A stretch of DNA of 64,000 nt, taken from assembly GCF_900176255.2 (NCBI RefSeq), contig NZ_FXEG02000003.1, positions 744,001 through 808,000 of the forward strand. Reading direction: 5' to 3'. The stretch is from Mycobacterium ahvazicum. Its GTDB lineage: Bacteria; Actinomycetota; Actinomycetes; Mycobacteriales; Mycobacteriaceae. The notes beneath the pieces were generated by a model. That model was not told the origin of the DNA. It saw only the letters and a program-made list of their open reading frames with translations, and made no database searches. This document shows positions 27,459 through 36,585 of this stretch, one piece after another (position 1 is the first letter of the stretch; every line of letters starts with the position of its first letter). Both the position numbers and the translations under genes were made by a program.

Positions 27459-28912
27459 CGGCGCTTCATTTCCAACGGAAGTCCGTCCACCGGAATGGGC
27501 AGCGAAGTGTTGTCCCATCGGACGTGATAGTTCTCCGGAACCGTCCAGGTGAACGAACGCAGCATCCTGTGCAGGATCGCCTTGACCTCGAGCGTCCCGA
27601 ATTGCATGCCGATGCACTTGTGCGCTCCACCTCCGAACGGAACCCAGGCGAATCGGTGGTGTTGATCTTCGCGCCGAGGCTCGTCGAAACGTGAGGGATC
27701 GAACCGCTCCGGATCACTCCAGATCGTTCGATCGAAGTGATTCACGGCAGGCGTTATGGCGCACAAAATGTTCGCGGGGATGTGATATCCGTCGATGGCG
27801 ACATCTCGAACCGTCTTGCGCATCACCAGCGGAACAGGTGCAAGCAGTCTGAGCGCTTCCTTGATCACGAGGTCGATGACCGTCATCTTCTCCAGGGCAT
27901 CGATGTCCGGCAACCCGTCACCGACGGCATCGGCTTCCGCAGCCGCTGCCTCCTGCCACTGCGGATACTTGGCAAGGAAATAGGTGACCGCTGTGGTGGT
28001 GATCGTCGATGTGTCGTGGGCCGCCATCATCAAGAAGATCATGTGATTCACCACATCCTCGTCGGAAAACCGCTCCCCGTCTTCGGTGGTGGCTTGACAG
28101 AGAGCAGCGAACAGATCCTCCGTTTCACCGGCTCGCGCGGCCGGCAGATGCCGGAAGAAGTAGTCCTCCAAGACGCGCCGCCCTTGCACACCAGCGCGGA
28201 ATCTGGTTCCCGGAAGCGGAACACGCACAAGGGAACTCGCCGCCCGGACGGTAGCGACGAACGCCTTGTTGACGGCATCGCTCTCGTCCTTGCCACGGCC
28301 GCCCATGAAGACGTCGGTAGCTATGTCGAGGGTGAGTTCCTTCAACAGTGGGTAGATACGAACCGACGGGCCCACCGGCCACGCAGGCACTGCCGAGCGA
28401 ACGCATGGGGTTACCTGTTCGACGTATCCGGTCAGGCGCGGACGCGTAAACGCCTCCTGCATGATGCGCCGGTGCATCAAGTGCTCGTCGAAGCTCATGA
28501 GCATCAAACCGCGATGGAAGAAGGCGTCGATCAGGAAAGACCAGCCATCCTGAGAGAATGCCTTCGCTTCGCTCGTGAACGCCTCTCGAGTGGCGTCCGG
28601 GCCGGCGATGACCACCATCTTGGTGCCGAACGCGCCCATCCACGACACCGAACCCAGACGGTCGTAGCGCTCTCGACTGAAATCCGAGCCGAATCGGATG
28701 TAGTCGAGCGTGTGACCCACGAAGGGCAGTCCGGCATCCCCCCGGACGGCTTTCAATCCACTGCCCGCGGGTGCCGGTGCCAGTTCACGAACCGGCCAGT
28801 CCCGGCTCCATCGACGCCATCTGTCGTCGACGGCGTGAGGCGCAGGCACCATGATCACAGAGGACAACCGCTCCTTCACGTGGTGGGCGGGTGCGAGACG
28901 GTGATTCGTCAT
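27455..28912 (-). CDS. Cytochrome P450, CYP136-like
   Basis: A 485-residue P450 that strongly resembles my recollection of M. tuberculosis CYP136 (Rv3059): GSGLKAVRGDAGLPFVGH, FFHRGLMLMSFDEHLMHRRI, the I-helix FLMMAAHDTSTIT, an EALR motif and the heme-binding FGGGAHKCIGMQ with Cys433. CYP136 enzymes relate to sterol and terpenoid oxidases; the physiological substrate is not established. No ferredoxin gene is next to it. A TTGACA box and inverted repeats lie upstream. Confidence 0.9.
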   Translation of the reverse strand: MTNHRLAPAHHVKERLSSVIMVPAPHAVDDRWRRWSRDWPVRELAPAPAGSGLKAVRGDAGLPFVGHTLDYIRFGSDFSRERYDRLGSVSWMGAFGTKMVVIAGPDATREAFTSEAKAFSQDGWSFLIDAFFHRGLMLMSFDEHLMHRRIMQEAFTRPRLTGYVEQVTPCVRSAVPAWPVGPSVRIYPLLKELTLDIATDVFMGGRGKDESDAVNKAFVATVRAASSLVRVPLPGTRFRAGVQGRRVLEDYFFRHLPAARAGETEDLFAALCQATTEDGERFSDEDVVNHMIFLMMAAHDTSTITTTAVTYFLAKYPQWQEAAAAEADAVGDGLPDIDALEKMTVIDLVIKEALRLLAPVPLVMRKTVRDVAIDGYHIPANILCAITPAVNHFDRTIWSDPERFDPSRFDEPRREDQHHRFAWVPFGGGAHKCIGMQFGTLEVKAILHRMLRSFTWTVPENYHVRWDNTSLPIPVDGLPLEMKRR

Positions 28913-28977
28913 GGTTCCTCCTGGACGCTGAGCCGCTCTGACCGTGTCATCGCTAGTCTTTACATAAGCGCGCTAGA

Positions 28978-28999
28978 TGTCAATATCTGGACAATATTG
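28978..28999 (-). promoter_or_regulatory. Candidate promoter -35 with overlapping inverted repeat for P450 operon
   Basis: On the minus strand TTGACA (28983-28978) lies about 65 bp upstream of the P450 start. It overlaps an inverted repeat CAATAT-N7-ATATTG (28981-28999). The -10 is not clear (TAAAGA or TATGTA downstream). The overlap would allow a repressor to block RNA polymerase. Confidence 0.4.
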
Positions 29000-29001
29000 G
29001 G

Positions 29002-30570
29002 CTAGGAGTTAAGTGCGCGTCTCGCACCCATGGCCGGCCCAGGACCCGGCAGACTCGGTGCAGCGGGGCCTCCGACCTTTAGACGCCCGACCCTTCTCAA
29101 GACGTAATCGCCGCCGCGCAGCTTCCGCGTGAGGAGTCGATAAACCAAGGTAGGCCCCGGCCAGTTCGTCGGGATTTCCCCACTCGAGGTTCGATACCAG
29201 CTCGCACACAGCGCCCACACCGACCTCCGTAGTCGCCTTCTCAAGCGCGTGTTGTAACGGTGCGCGATCTCTGACTTGACCTCGACCGCATGACCCGGAT
29301 GAGCAGCCACGACCTTGATGAGCGTTGCGATGTGACGGACTTGTGACTCGATCATGTAGAGGATCGACCCCGAGCCCACATTCGTGTTGGGACCATAAAG
29401 CAGGAACAAGTTCGGGAACATGGGGACAGTGATGCCCAGATATGCGTATGCCTGGGTCTTCCACACCTCGGCCAAGGAGACTCCGCGAGAGCCGCGCACG
29501 GACATCGGGGCGAGAAAATCGGTGGCGCGAAACCCGGTTCCGTAGATCACGACATCTGCAGGACGAAACTCTCCATCCACGGTCTTCACACCCTTGTCGC
29601 AGAGCTCTGCGATAGCCTTCGGCACCAACGACACGCGATCACTCGCGATTGCTGGATAGTAATCATTCGAGAACAGCACTCGCTTGCACCCTGGCGCGTC
29701 GGAAGGCATCAATTGCTCGCGCAAAGATGGGCTAGCAACCTGCCGATGTAGGTGGCGGCGCGCGATCGCACCGAGAACGCGTGAGAGGGGCTTCGCGTCG
29801 ACTAGCGTCACAGCGAGCAACTCGAAAAGTAGCCATACCGCGAAACGCTCGAGGCGCAGCGCCATCGGCAATAATTCGCTCACCCTGTGGTGAAGGACTC
29901 CATACCTGCTTTCCCACTTCGGCAAGATCCACGGAGCCGTGCGCTGATACAGCGTGACATGCTCTGCCTCGCGGGCGATGTGTGGCACGAATTGGACCGC
30001 ACTTGCCCCTGTGCCGATGACGGCTACTTGCTTGCCGCGAAGCGAAACCGATCGGTCCCAACGCGCCGAATGAAAGCGCGGCCCCTGAAAGGTGTCTGCG
30101 TCGGCGATATCCGGTATGTGGGGTAAGGAGAGCTGACCCACGGCCGAGACGACGACATCACAGCATATCGTCTCGTTCGAGCTCGTAGCCAGGGTCCAAC
30201 GCCCGGACTGATCGTCGAAGGTCAGGTCGACAACTTCGGTCTGTGTGCGTAGATGTGCGGCCAGTCCGCCACTCTCCACGAGTCGTTGGAGGTACTCGAG
30301 TATCTCGGGTTGCTCGGCATACCGCCGTGACCAACGAGGATTGGGCTTGTACGAGAGTGAGTACAACGCTGACGGCACGTCGCAGGCCGCTCCCGGATAG
30401 GTGTTGTCACGCCAAACACCCCCGATGTCTGCAGCCTTTTCCAGGATCGTGAAGTTCGTGAACCCGTCCTTCTTCAGCCGGTGGGCCATCGCAACCCCGG
30501 CGAAGCCGGCCCCGATGATCACGATCGACGGATCGTATGCGCGACAGGCCGTCGCGAAGTTGCTGCTCAT
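29002..30570 (-). CDS. Baeyer-Villiger-type flavin monooxygenase (BVMO 1)
   Basis: A 522-residue class B flavoprotein monooxygenase. N-terminal FAD fold IIGAGFAG, the BVMO fingerprint FQGPRFHSARWD, and NADPH fold IGTGASAVQ are intact, as is ATDFLAP near the C-terminal part. It inserts oxygen next to a ketone to give an ester or lactone, or oxidises a heteroatom. ATG 30570 is chosen; an 84-residue upstream extension is proline-rich and unlike the family. Confidence 0.9.
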   Translation of the reverse strand: MSSNFATACRAYDPSIVIIGAGFAGVAMAHRLKKDGFTNFTILEKAADIGGVWRDNTYPGAACDVPSALYSLSYKPNPRWSRRYAEQPEILEYLQRLVESGGLAAHLRTQTEVVDLTFDDQSGRWTLATSSNETICCDVVVSAVGQLSLPHIPDIADADTFQGPRFHSARWDRSVSLRGKQVAVIGTGASAVQFVPHIAREAEHVTLYQRTAPWILPKWESRYGVLHHRVSELLPMALRLERFAVWLLFELLAVTLVDAKPLSRVLGAIARRHLHRQVASPSLREQLMPSDAPGCKRVLFSNDYYPAIASDRVSLVPKAIAELCDKGVKTVDGEFRPADVVIYGTGFRATDFLAPMSVRGSRGVSLAEVWKTQAYAYLGITVPMFPNLFLLYGPNTNVGSGSILYMIESQVRHIATLIKVVAAHPGHAVEVKSEIAHRYNTRLRRRLRRSVWALCASWYRTSSGEIPTNWPGPTLVYRLLTRKLRGGDYVLRRVGRLKVGGPAAPSLPGPGPAMGARRALNS

Positions 30571-30652
30571 GAGGCAGAGACGACTGACTTCACGCTGCGG
30601 CGGTGGAGGTGGTGTAAGTGTAGGTGTAGGTGCATTGCCTGTTCGGACACTT

Positions 30653-31618
30653 TCACCTGACTCCCGAGGCTTCAAGGAAGCGTCCCGCTCGATGAATCGC
30701 GTCTCGGGCTTCGGGAAGAATCCGGAACATAGCCTGGAATACATGGATCTGTCCCCGGTATACCTGGATCTCGACGTGGGATCCAGCTGATTGAAGTCGC
30801 TCGGCGAGACGGCGCGAGTCATCGATCAACATTTCTCTCCCGCCCACCTGAATGAGGATCGGCGGCATCGAGGTGAGGTCCGCGTCAAGCACGCTGAGGC
30901 GCGGATCTCCGCGATCTGCACCACCTACGTAGAGGTCAAGAGCGCGCGCCGCTGATTGAGCGGAGGCAAAAGGATCCCGGCGGCGAAGTTCACGCGCTCT
31001 GGCGAGTTCGCACCTGAGATCCAGGACGGGAGACATCAGCAGCATCGCATCAGGGAGCGGCAATCCAGCTGCACGTGCGCCCAAGGCCGTGGCCATCGTG
31101 AGCTGACCGCCCGCTGAATCTCCGGCAACCGCGACGGTGCGCTGGCAAGAACCTGGGGACCCTCCGCTGGTAAGCCAGCGATACGCGTTCAGTGCATCGT
31201 CCGCGGCTGCGGGATAGGGATATCGTGGCGCAAGTCGATACTTGACGGCGAAGATTGGGCGTCCGCTTGCGGAGGCGAGTTCGCCGAGAAGACCGCGGTG
31301 CGTCTCCGGCGAGCACATAGAATAGGCACCGCCGTGGATGTACAGCAATGGGTTCGCATGCGGATGTATCACAGGTGTGGTGATCCAGTCCCCACGAACC
31401 GGGCCTCCGGCGAATACAGTGTCAACCTTGCGCACTGTGACGCCGCGCCGAGGCCGTGAGGCGACGAGCGCTGTTCGCAGCACGCGATCCATCACCGCAA
31501 GTCCGTAGGCGTTTGATGGCATCAGCTGTGTCAGTGGGCGCAGCGTGGTTCGCGAGGACATCGCGACGAGATGGCTGGCAAGGCTGGGCTGCCAGTCGGG
31601 GGCATCCATTCTGGTCAC
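30653..31618 (-). CDS. HSL-type alpha/beta hydrolase (LipR-like)
   Basis: A 321-residue hormone-sensitive-lipase-family esterase. The oxyanion motif YIHGGAYSM, nucleophile GDSAGGQL, and later Asp and His (GREMLIDDS, QIHVFQAM) are present. The GTG start overlaps the stop of BVMO 2 (GTGA). Coupled to a BVMO, it most likely hydrolyses the ester or lactone made by that enzyme. The mymA operon similarly pairs a BVMO with LipR. Confidence 0.88.
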   Translation of the reverse strand: MTRMDAPDWQPSLASHLVAMSSRTTLRPLTQLMPSNAYGLAVMDRVLRTALVASRPRRGVTVRKVDTVFAGGPVRGDWITTPVIHPHANPLLYIHGGAYSMCSPETHRGLLGELASASGRPIFAVKYRLAPRYPYPAAADDALNAYRWLTSGGSPGSCQRTVAVAGDSAGGQLTMATALGARAAGLPLPDAMLLMSPVLDLRCELARARELRRRDPFASAQSAARALDLYVGGADRGDPRLSVLDADLTSMPPILIQVGGREMLIDDSRRLAERLQSAGSHVEIQVYRGQIHVFQAMFRILPEARDAIHRAGRFLEASGVR

Positions 31619-33132
31619 CGGGGACACACCTCCTCGGGCCGATTCTCGAATCGGTAGTCCGAGAGGCGAAAGGTGCGGCTTCGCCAATACGTCTCCAGAG
31701 TCGTTGATGGACGGAGTGGAACGTCGCCGTGCTTGTCGAAGTAGTAGCTGTTGGCATTGGAACAGCTCGGCTGCCAGAAAACCTGCCTGTGACGACGACT
31801 CAGCACTTCGGCGAAGTAACGGTCATTCGCCTCCTTCTTAACCTCGACGAGGCTCGCACCCAGTGCCCGCGCGCGACGAAGACAGCGGACGATGTGCCGA
31901 CTCTGCGCCTCGATGAGCGTGAAGTACGAGGCGCCGTTGTAGCCGTAGGGACCGAAGATGTTGAAATGATTCGGAAATCCCGGGACGCTCACCCCTTCGA
32001 AGGCCTGCAGTCGATGCTCGTCCCACCATGTAGCCTGCTCCAGCCCGCCGCGTCCCTTCAACACGTACGTTGGCATGTTGCCCGACTCCATCACTTTGAA
32101 GCCGGTGGCCAGGATCAAGACGTCAATGGGATGAGCTTTGCCGTCTCGAGTATGGACGGATGCATGGTCGATATGGGTTATGCCGCTCGTCTCGAGCGAA
32201 ACGTTGGACCGGTTGTACGTTGCGAGATAGGAATTGTGGAAGCTGGGTCGTTTACAGCCCAACGAGTAGCGCGGAATGAGTTGTTCTCTCGTCGTCGGGT
32301 CATGGACTTCACGCCGCATGTACCGCTTTGCGGCGCTCTCCATGACATCGGCGAACGGTATCACCGTATGAAAGTGAGCGGCGATTGGGAAAGTGATTTC
32401 TACGAACGCCTGGCTCGCGGTCCGGGTCGCCAATTGTGCCCCCGGCAGGAAATGTAGAAGCCTTCCAGCCCACGTCGGTATTGGGAAGTCTGGCTTGGGC
32501 AGACAATAAATTGGAGTTCGCTGAAAGACCGTCAGACTCTCTGCTTTTCTTGCGATTTCGGGTATCAGTTGCACGGCTGACGCACCGGTACCGATTACTG
32601 CGACCCTCTTCCCGCTGAGATCTTTGGTATCGTCCCATCTAGCCGTGTGGAGCGTAACGCCGGCGAAATCTCGCACCCCCTTGATTTCAGGCCATTTCGG
32701 CCGACTGAGAACGCCGGAGCAATTGATCACGAAGCGTGCGGTGATCTCCTCACCTTTTGCGGTCGTCAGACGCCAAAATGTTGCATTTTCGTCAAAGCAA
32801 GCTGCGGTGATGGTTGTATTGAAACGAATATGGTCTCCAAGCTCGTACTTTTCAACGCATTGCTCCGCATAGGCTTTGAGCTCGTTGCCGTGGGCGTATG
32901 TACGCGACCAAGAGGGCCGCATTTCGTATGAGAATTGATAACTGTACGACGGTATGTCGACCGCGATACCGGGATAGGTGTTCCAGTGCCACGTACCACC
33001 TACGCCATCGGCGTCGTCAACCATCAAGAAGTCGGTAAATCCCGCCTTCATCAAGCTAATGCCAGACCCGATGCCGGAAAATCCAGCTCCTATGATGATT
33101 ATCTCGTAATTACGGTCGGACTTGCGATCCAT
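31615..33132 (-). CDS. Baeyer-Villiger-type flavin monooxygenase (BVMO 2)
   Basis: A 505-residue class B monooxygenase. It has IIGAGFSGIGSG, TWHWNTYPGIAVDIPSY, the fingerprint FAGVTLHTARWD and IGTGASAVQLIPE. It is more distant from the other two BVMOs in this cluster (tryptophan/histidine-rich FAD loop), so it may handle a different ketone. It is translationally coupled to the downstream hydrolase. Confidence 0.92.
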   Translation of the reverse strand: MDRKSDRNYEIIIIGAGFSGIGSGISLMKAGFTDFLMVDDADGVGGTWHWNTYPGIAVDIPSYSYQFSYEMRPSWSRTYAHGNELKAYAEQCVEKYELGDHIRFNTTITAACFDENATFWRLTTAKGEEITARFVINCSGVLSRPKWPEIKGVRDFAGVTLHTARWDDTKDLSGKRVAVIGTGASAVQLIPEIARKAESLTVFQRTPIYCLPKPDFPIPTWAGRLLHFLPGAQLATRTASQAFVEITFPIAAHFHTVIPFADVMESAAKRYMRREVHDPTTREQLIPRYSLGCKRPSFHNSYLATYNRSNVSLETSGITHIDHASVHTRDGKAHPIDVLILATGFKVMESGNMPTYVLKGRGGLEQATWWDEHRLQAFEGVSVPGFPNHFNIFGPYGYNGASYFTLIEAQSRHIVRCLRRARALGASLVEVKKEANDRYFAEVLSRRHRQVFWQPSCSNANSYYFDKHGDVPLRPSTTLETYWRSRTFRLSDYRFENRPEEVCPR

Positions 33133-33176
33133 TGCTGTATTTCACCGTTCTGACGGTCAGCCTTGCAAATTTGTAT

Positions 33177-34670
33177 TCAGAGTGATTGCGTCAGCTCGAG
33201 GTGTGTATCGTCGCGCCGGGTTATCACGTAATCATGAGGATCCAAGTGGGATAGTTCTCTCATAAACTGGGTCGCGAAACCTGGGTACATGGTCCCGTTG
33301 TAGCCGTCCTCGGTCAAATACCAGCTGCTGCAGCCAGAATTCCATGTTGTACGTCGAAGGCGGCGCTGAATTTCGGAGTGATAGCGGTCCTGGCGATCCT
33401 CCCTCACATCCAAAGTACCGATGTCATTTTGCTGAAGGAGCTTGATCGCCTTGACTATATAGTCAATTGCGGCCTCCATATATACGAGCGCCGAATTGTG
33501 GCCTGGCCCGGAATTCGGTCCGAAAGTGAAGAACAAATTCGGATACCCGGCCACGCTCACGCTCTTGAAGGCGTATCGCCCCAAGAACCATTCATCGCCG
33601 AGCTTCCGACCACCGAGGCCGCTGATCGGGAACGGGGTGCCACGTTTGGCCACATCGAAGCCAGTGGCAAACACCATACAGTCCACCTCGTGCTCCACAC
33701 CGTCAGCGGTCCGAATACCGTTCGGTGACAACGTGGCGATCGGCCAACTGATCAGCTTACAGTTATCCGACTGTAGCGCAGGATAATAATCGCTGGTCAT
33801 GAGCATACGTTTGCAACCTGCTCTGAAATGGGGCGTCAATTGACGTCTCAACCAGGGATCTTTCACCTGCCGACGCAGATGAGCCTTCGCCATCAGTTGT
33901 ATCGCCGATGTCGCGGCGGTGTTCCAGACCATACCCACTGCCATCACTTCGTGTGCCCAGAACCAAGCGTCACGGAGCGCCTGTTCGCTCGCCGGCAATT
34001 GCTTAAAGGTCGAGCGCGCCCAAGCCGGATGCTTGAAGTTAAACCTGGGCAATACCCAGCCGGGCGTTCTTTGGAAGACTTTGACCGACGCAGCCGACTT
34101 CACGAGCTCAGGAATGATCTGCACCGCGCTCGCGCCCGTCCCGATGACTGCAACCCTCTTGTCGCGGAGGTCGTAGCCCTGGTCCCATCGAGCGCTGTGG
34201 ATTTTCTTTCCCTCGTACGAGTCGATACCTCGAATATCCGGAAAGCTCGCGTCGGCAAGTGGTCCACTGGCCATCACGACCGAACGAGCTTGATAACGCG
34301 TTCCGTCGGCCGTGTCGGCCACCCAGATGCCGGCACCCTCATCGAATTCCAAGGCGGTTACATCGGTATCAAACTGGATGAACCGGGCAAGGTCGTACTT
34401 AATGACGATCTCGTCGATATATTCGAGGATCTCAGCGCTCCCCGAGTAGGTACGAGTCCAGCCCGGATTCGGCTCGAACGAGTAGGAGTAGAGAAGCGAG
34501 GGAATATCGCAGGCCGCACCGGGATAAGTATTGTCTCGCCAGGTGCCTCCAACGCGATCTGACCGTTCCAGGATGACGAAGTCATCCGTGCCCTCCTGAA
34601 GCAGTCTGATCGCCGCACCGATACCTGCGAACCCGGCGCCGACGATCAACGTCGTCGTGGTGCCTGTCAT
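33177..34670 (-). CDS. Baeyer-Villiger-type flavin monooxygenase (BVMO 3)
   Basis: A 497-residue class B monooxygenase with VGAGFAGIGAAI, WRDNTYPGAACDIPS, the fingerprint YEGKKIHSARWD and IGTGASAVQIIPE. It shares the WRDNTYPGAACD loop with BVMO 1, so the two may be paralogues. The start overlaps the stop of the diiron protein gene by 4 bp (ATGA). Confidence 0.92.
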   Translation of the reverse strand: MTGTTTTLIVGAGFAGIGAAIRLLQEGTDDFVILERSDRVGGTWRDNTYPGAACDIPSLLYSYSFEPNPGWTRTYSGSAEILEYIDEIVIKYDLARFIQFDTDVTALEFDEGAGIWVADTADGTRYQARSVVMASGPLADASFPDIRGIDSYEGKKIHSARWDQGYDLRDKRVAVIGTGASAVQIIPELVKSAASVKVFQRTPGWVLPRFNFKHPAWARSTFKQLPASEQALRDAWFWAHEVMAVGMVWNTAATSAIQLMAKAHLRRQVKDPWLRRQLTPHFRAGCKRMLMTSDYYPALQSDNCKLISWPIATLSPNGIRTADGVEHEVDCMVFATGFDVAKRGTPFPISGLGGRKLGDEWFLGRYAFKSVSVAGYPNLFFTFGPNSGPGHNSALVYMEAAIDYIVKAIKLLQQNDIGTLDVREDRQDRYHSEIQRRLRRTTWNSGCSSWYLTEDGYNGTMYPGFATQFMRELSHLDPHDYVITRRDDTHLELTQSL

Positions 34671-35590
34671 TTGGCAACCGGTTCGTAGGTCAGTTCGTCC
34701 GTCCAGGATGGCGGCCGACCGAAAATCTGAACAGGGAAAACATCAATCGCATTGCCAAGGCGCTGAGACACGAAGTGCAGAGGCTGGGACCGCTTGATGG
34801 AAGACGACATGTGCGCCTTCAAGATGTGATAACCGGGCACCCTCCGCGTATGCTCACTCCGGTCGCCGACATTGGCATACCGCGTCACTGCATTGTATAA
34901 CTTCTCCTCGGACAGACCCATAGCGTTGAGATTCATCAACATACGCGTCAGGAGCGGGATATACAGCAACGCGCCGGTGAGAATGCGCGGGTCGACCAGA
35001 GCACCCGCAGTTTGAATGGCGTGGATTCGCATCGGGCTGGCGCCCAGGTCATTCAAGACCTGGAAGCCAACCGCGAGATGCCGCGATTCGTCGCTGTTGA
35101 CCTTGTTGAACACCTCCCCGCACACAGGGTCGTCAACCTCATCGAGGAGAAACTTCAGCAGCGCTCCATCGAGCGCAGTCTCCAGTGCCGGAATCGCGGC
35201 CCCGATGACGGTCAGGGGCAGGGCTTCGGCATAACGGTCCAACCATTCGATCACCAGCCGAATATTCTTGTTCGGGACCGGTTTCTCGCCTTCCTCCAGC
35301 ATGCCCCAGCGACGCATCAGGGCAAGTTCGGCATTGGCGTGACGCTGCTCCTCGGCGTGAAAGTAACGGTAAATGTCTCCGAGCGCTTCGAATGGCGCCT
35401 TCGGAGCCATCGCGGCGAAGGCACGTGCTCCAACATGCTCAATCCACACCACGTCGGACATGAATTGCTTGAGTGTGGGACGCTGTTCATCGGTGATCAG
35501 TTCCGCGCCAGGGGCGTCCCAATCGATATCGGCGAGAGCCCATTGCTTGTTCTTGATTGTCTCGAGCATGTCGCTGTATGCGAAAGCCAT
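34667..35590 (-). CDS. Ferritin-like diiron protein (possible oxygenase)
   Basis: A 307-residue helical protein. Carboxylate/histidine motifs fit a diiron four-helix bundle: DVVWIEHVGARAF, YRYFHAEEQRHANAE, ALETALDGALL and NKVNSDESRHLAVGF. The E...ExxH pattern is repeated (EEQRH and DESRH). Such proteins (AurF- or p-aminobenzoate-oxygenase-like) oxidise amines or carbons, or act as desaturase-like enzymes. It is coupled to BVMO 3, so it probably acts in the same pathway; the reaction is not known. Confidence 0.75.
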   Translation of the reverse strand: MAFAYSDMLETIKNKQWALADIDWDAPGAELITDEQRPTLKQFMSDVVWIEHVGARAFAAMAPKAPFEALGDIYRYFHAEEQRHANAELALMRRWGMLEEGEKPVPNKNIRLVIEWLDRYAEALPLTVIGAAIPALETALDGALLKFLLDEVDDPVCGEVFNKVNSDESRHLAVGFQVLNDLGASPMRIHAIQTAGALVDPRILTGALLYIPLLTRMLMNLNAMGLSEEKLYNAVTRYANVGDRSEHTRRVPGYHILKAHMSSSIKRSQPLHFVSQRLGNAIDVFPVQIFGRPPSWTDELTYEPVAK

Positions 35591-35602
35591 TTTCCTGCTC
35601 CT

Positions 35603-36457
35603 CTACTCGGCTGAATCGTTCCTTGAGGCCATGCGCTCCACGAGGCCCAGCGTGCGTGTAAAAGGACCGGGTAGGGCTCTCTTGAGTTGCCACAAGACTT
35701 TGGCATCGAGTTGGGGTACTACATAAATTCGTCCGCGATCGTGCGCGTTCAACGTCGTTCGAGCAACGTGCTGTGGCGAAATGCCGGTCCATTTCATCAG
35801 GTTGGTCGCGAGTCGTGCAGCCGCCTCGTCGATGTGAGGATTATTGGCGATGTTCGTCTTCACGAAGGTGGGACAAAGCACTGTGACGTTGACGTCAGTA
35901 CCGCTCAGTTCGGCCGCCAGTGTCTCCGACAGAGCGAGCACTCCGGCCTTGCTGACGTTGTAAGCCGCCATCCGAGGGGCCGAGCCAAAGCTCGCTGCGG
36001 ACGCCACATTGATGACTCCGCCATGCCCATTGCTCCGGAGCCGAGGCACAAAAGTCTCGCAGCCGTAGATCACGCCCCAGAGGTTGACAGAAATCGCCGC
36101 TTTCCAGTCCTCGATTGACGTCGCGCCGATGCGGTTGCCGCCTGCACCGATTCCGGCGTTGTTGATGACGAGGCTCGCGGCCTTCCCGAACCAGTCTTCG
36201 CTCACATCAGCGAGGTTGCGGATCTGCTCAAGATCGGTGACGTCGCATGCGATGTCGAAGCCCTCGCCGCCAGCCTGCCTCACCAACTCTGCCGACTCTT
36301 TTGCGGTGACGGGATCTCTGTCAGCGCACACCACGCGTCCGCCTCGGCGTGCAAGCTCAACGGCGAATGCGCGGCCGATACCGCTTCCTGCGCCCGTAAC
36401 GACTGCATCGGCTCGGTGCGTTCTGCCTGGTGCGCCGCCGAATGGCAGCAATCTCAT
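35603..36457 (-). CDS. Short-chain dehydrogenase/reductase
   Basis: A 284-residue SDR. Cofactor motif VTGAGSGIG, NNAGIG, catalytic Ser in SAASFG and YNVSK give the complete Ser-Tyr-Lys set. ADRD after the second strand suggests NAD preference. It is the first gene of the large minus-strand cluster, 12 bp before the diiron protein gene, and divergent from a TetR gene. The mymA locus also includes an SDR (Rv3085). Confidence 0.9.
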   Translation of the reverse strand: MRLLPFGGAPGRTHRADAVVTGAGSGIGRAFAVELARRGGRVVCADRDPVTAKESAELVRQAGGEGFDIACDVTDLEQIRNLADVSEDWFGKAASLVINNAGIGAGGNRIGATSIEDWKAAISVNLWGVIYGCETFVPRLRSNGHGGVINVASAASFGSAPRMAAYNVSKAGVLALSETLAAELSGTDVNVTVLCPTFVKTNIANNPHIDEAAARLATNLMKWTGISPQHVARTTLNAHDRGRIYVVPQLDAKVLWQLKRALPGPFTRTLGLVERMASRNDSAE

Positions 36458-36523
36458 TCGTCTGCCTTTCGGGTCGCGACATTGACGTCTGCTGTGAGGG
36501 AACTCTCATCTGGGGGCACCAGC

Positions 36524-36534
36524 CACCATTGGTG
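36524..36534. promoter_or_regulatory. Small palindrome, candidate TetR operator
   Basis: CACCATTGGTG is a perfect palindrome around a central base, in the 128-bp divergent region between the SDR and TetR genes. Size and place fit half of a TetR-type operator that would control the whole cluster; it is short and could be chance. Confidence 0.35.
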
Positions 36535-36585
36535 TCGCATGCCACCAGTTTTGTCGTGGACCGAGCACCTTGTCAAGATGGAGAG

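Noticed and set aside
27737..29005. Long plus-strand ORF (422 codons) opposite the P450 gene
   Set aside because: It is the antisense of a well-conserved P450 with intact heme motif. The translated protein is arginine/histidine-rich without any domain, as expected from high-GC codon bias.
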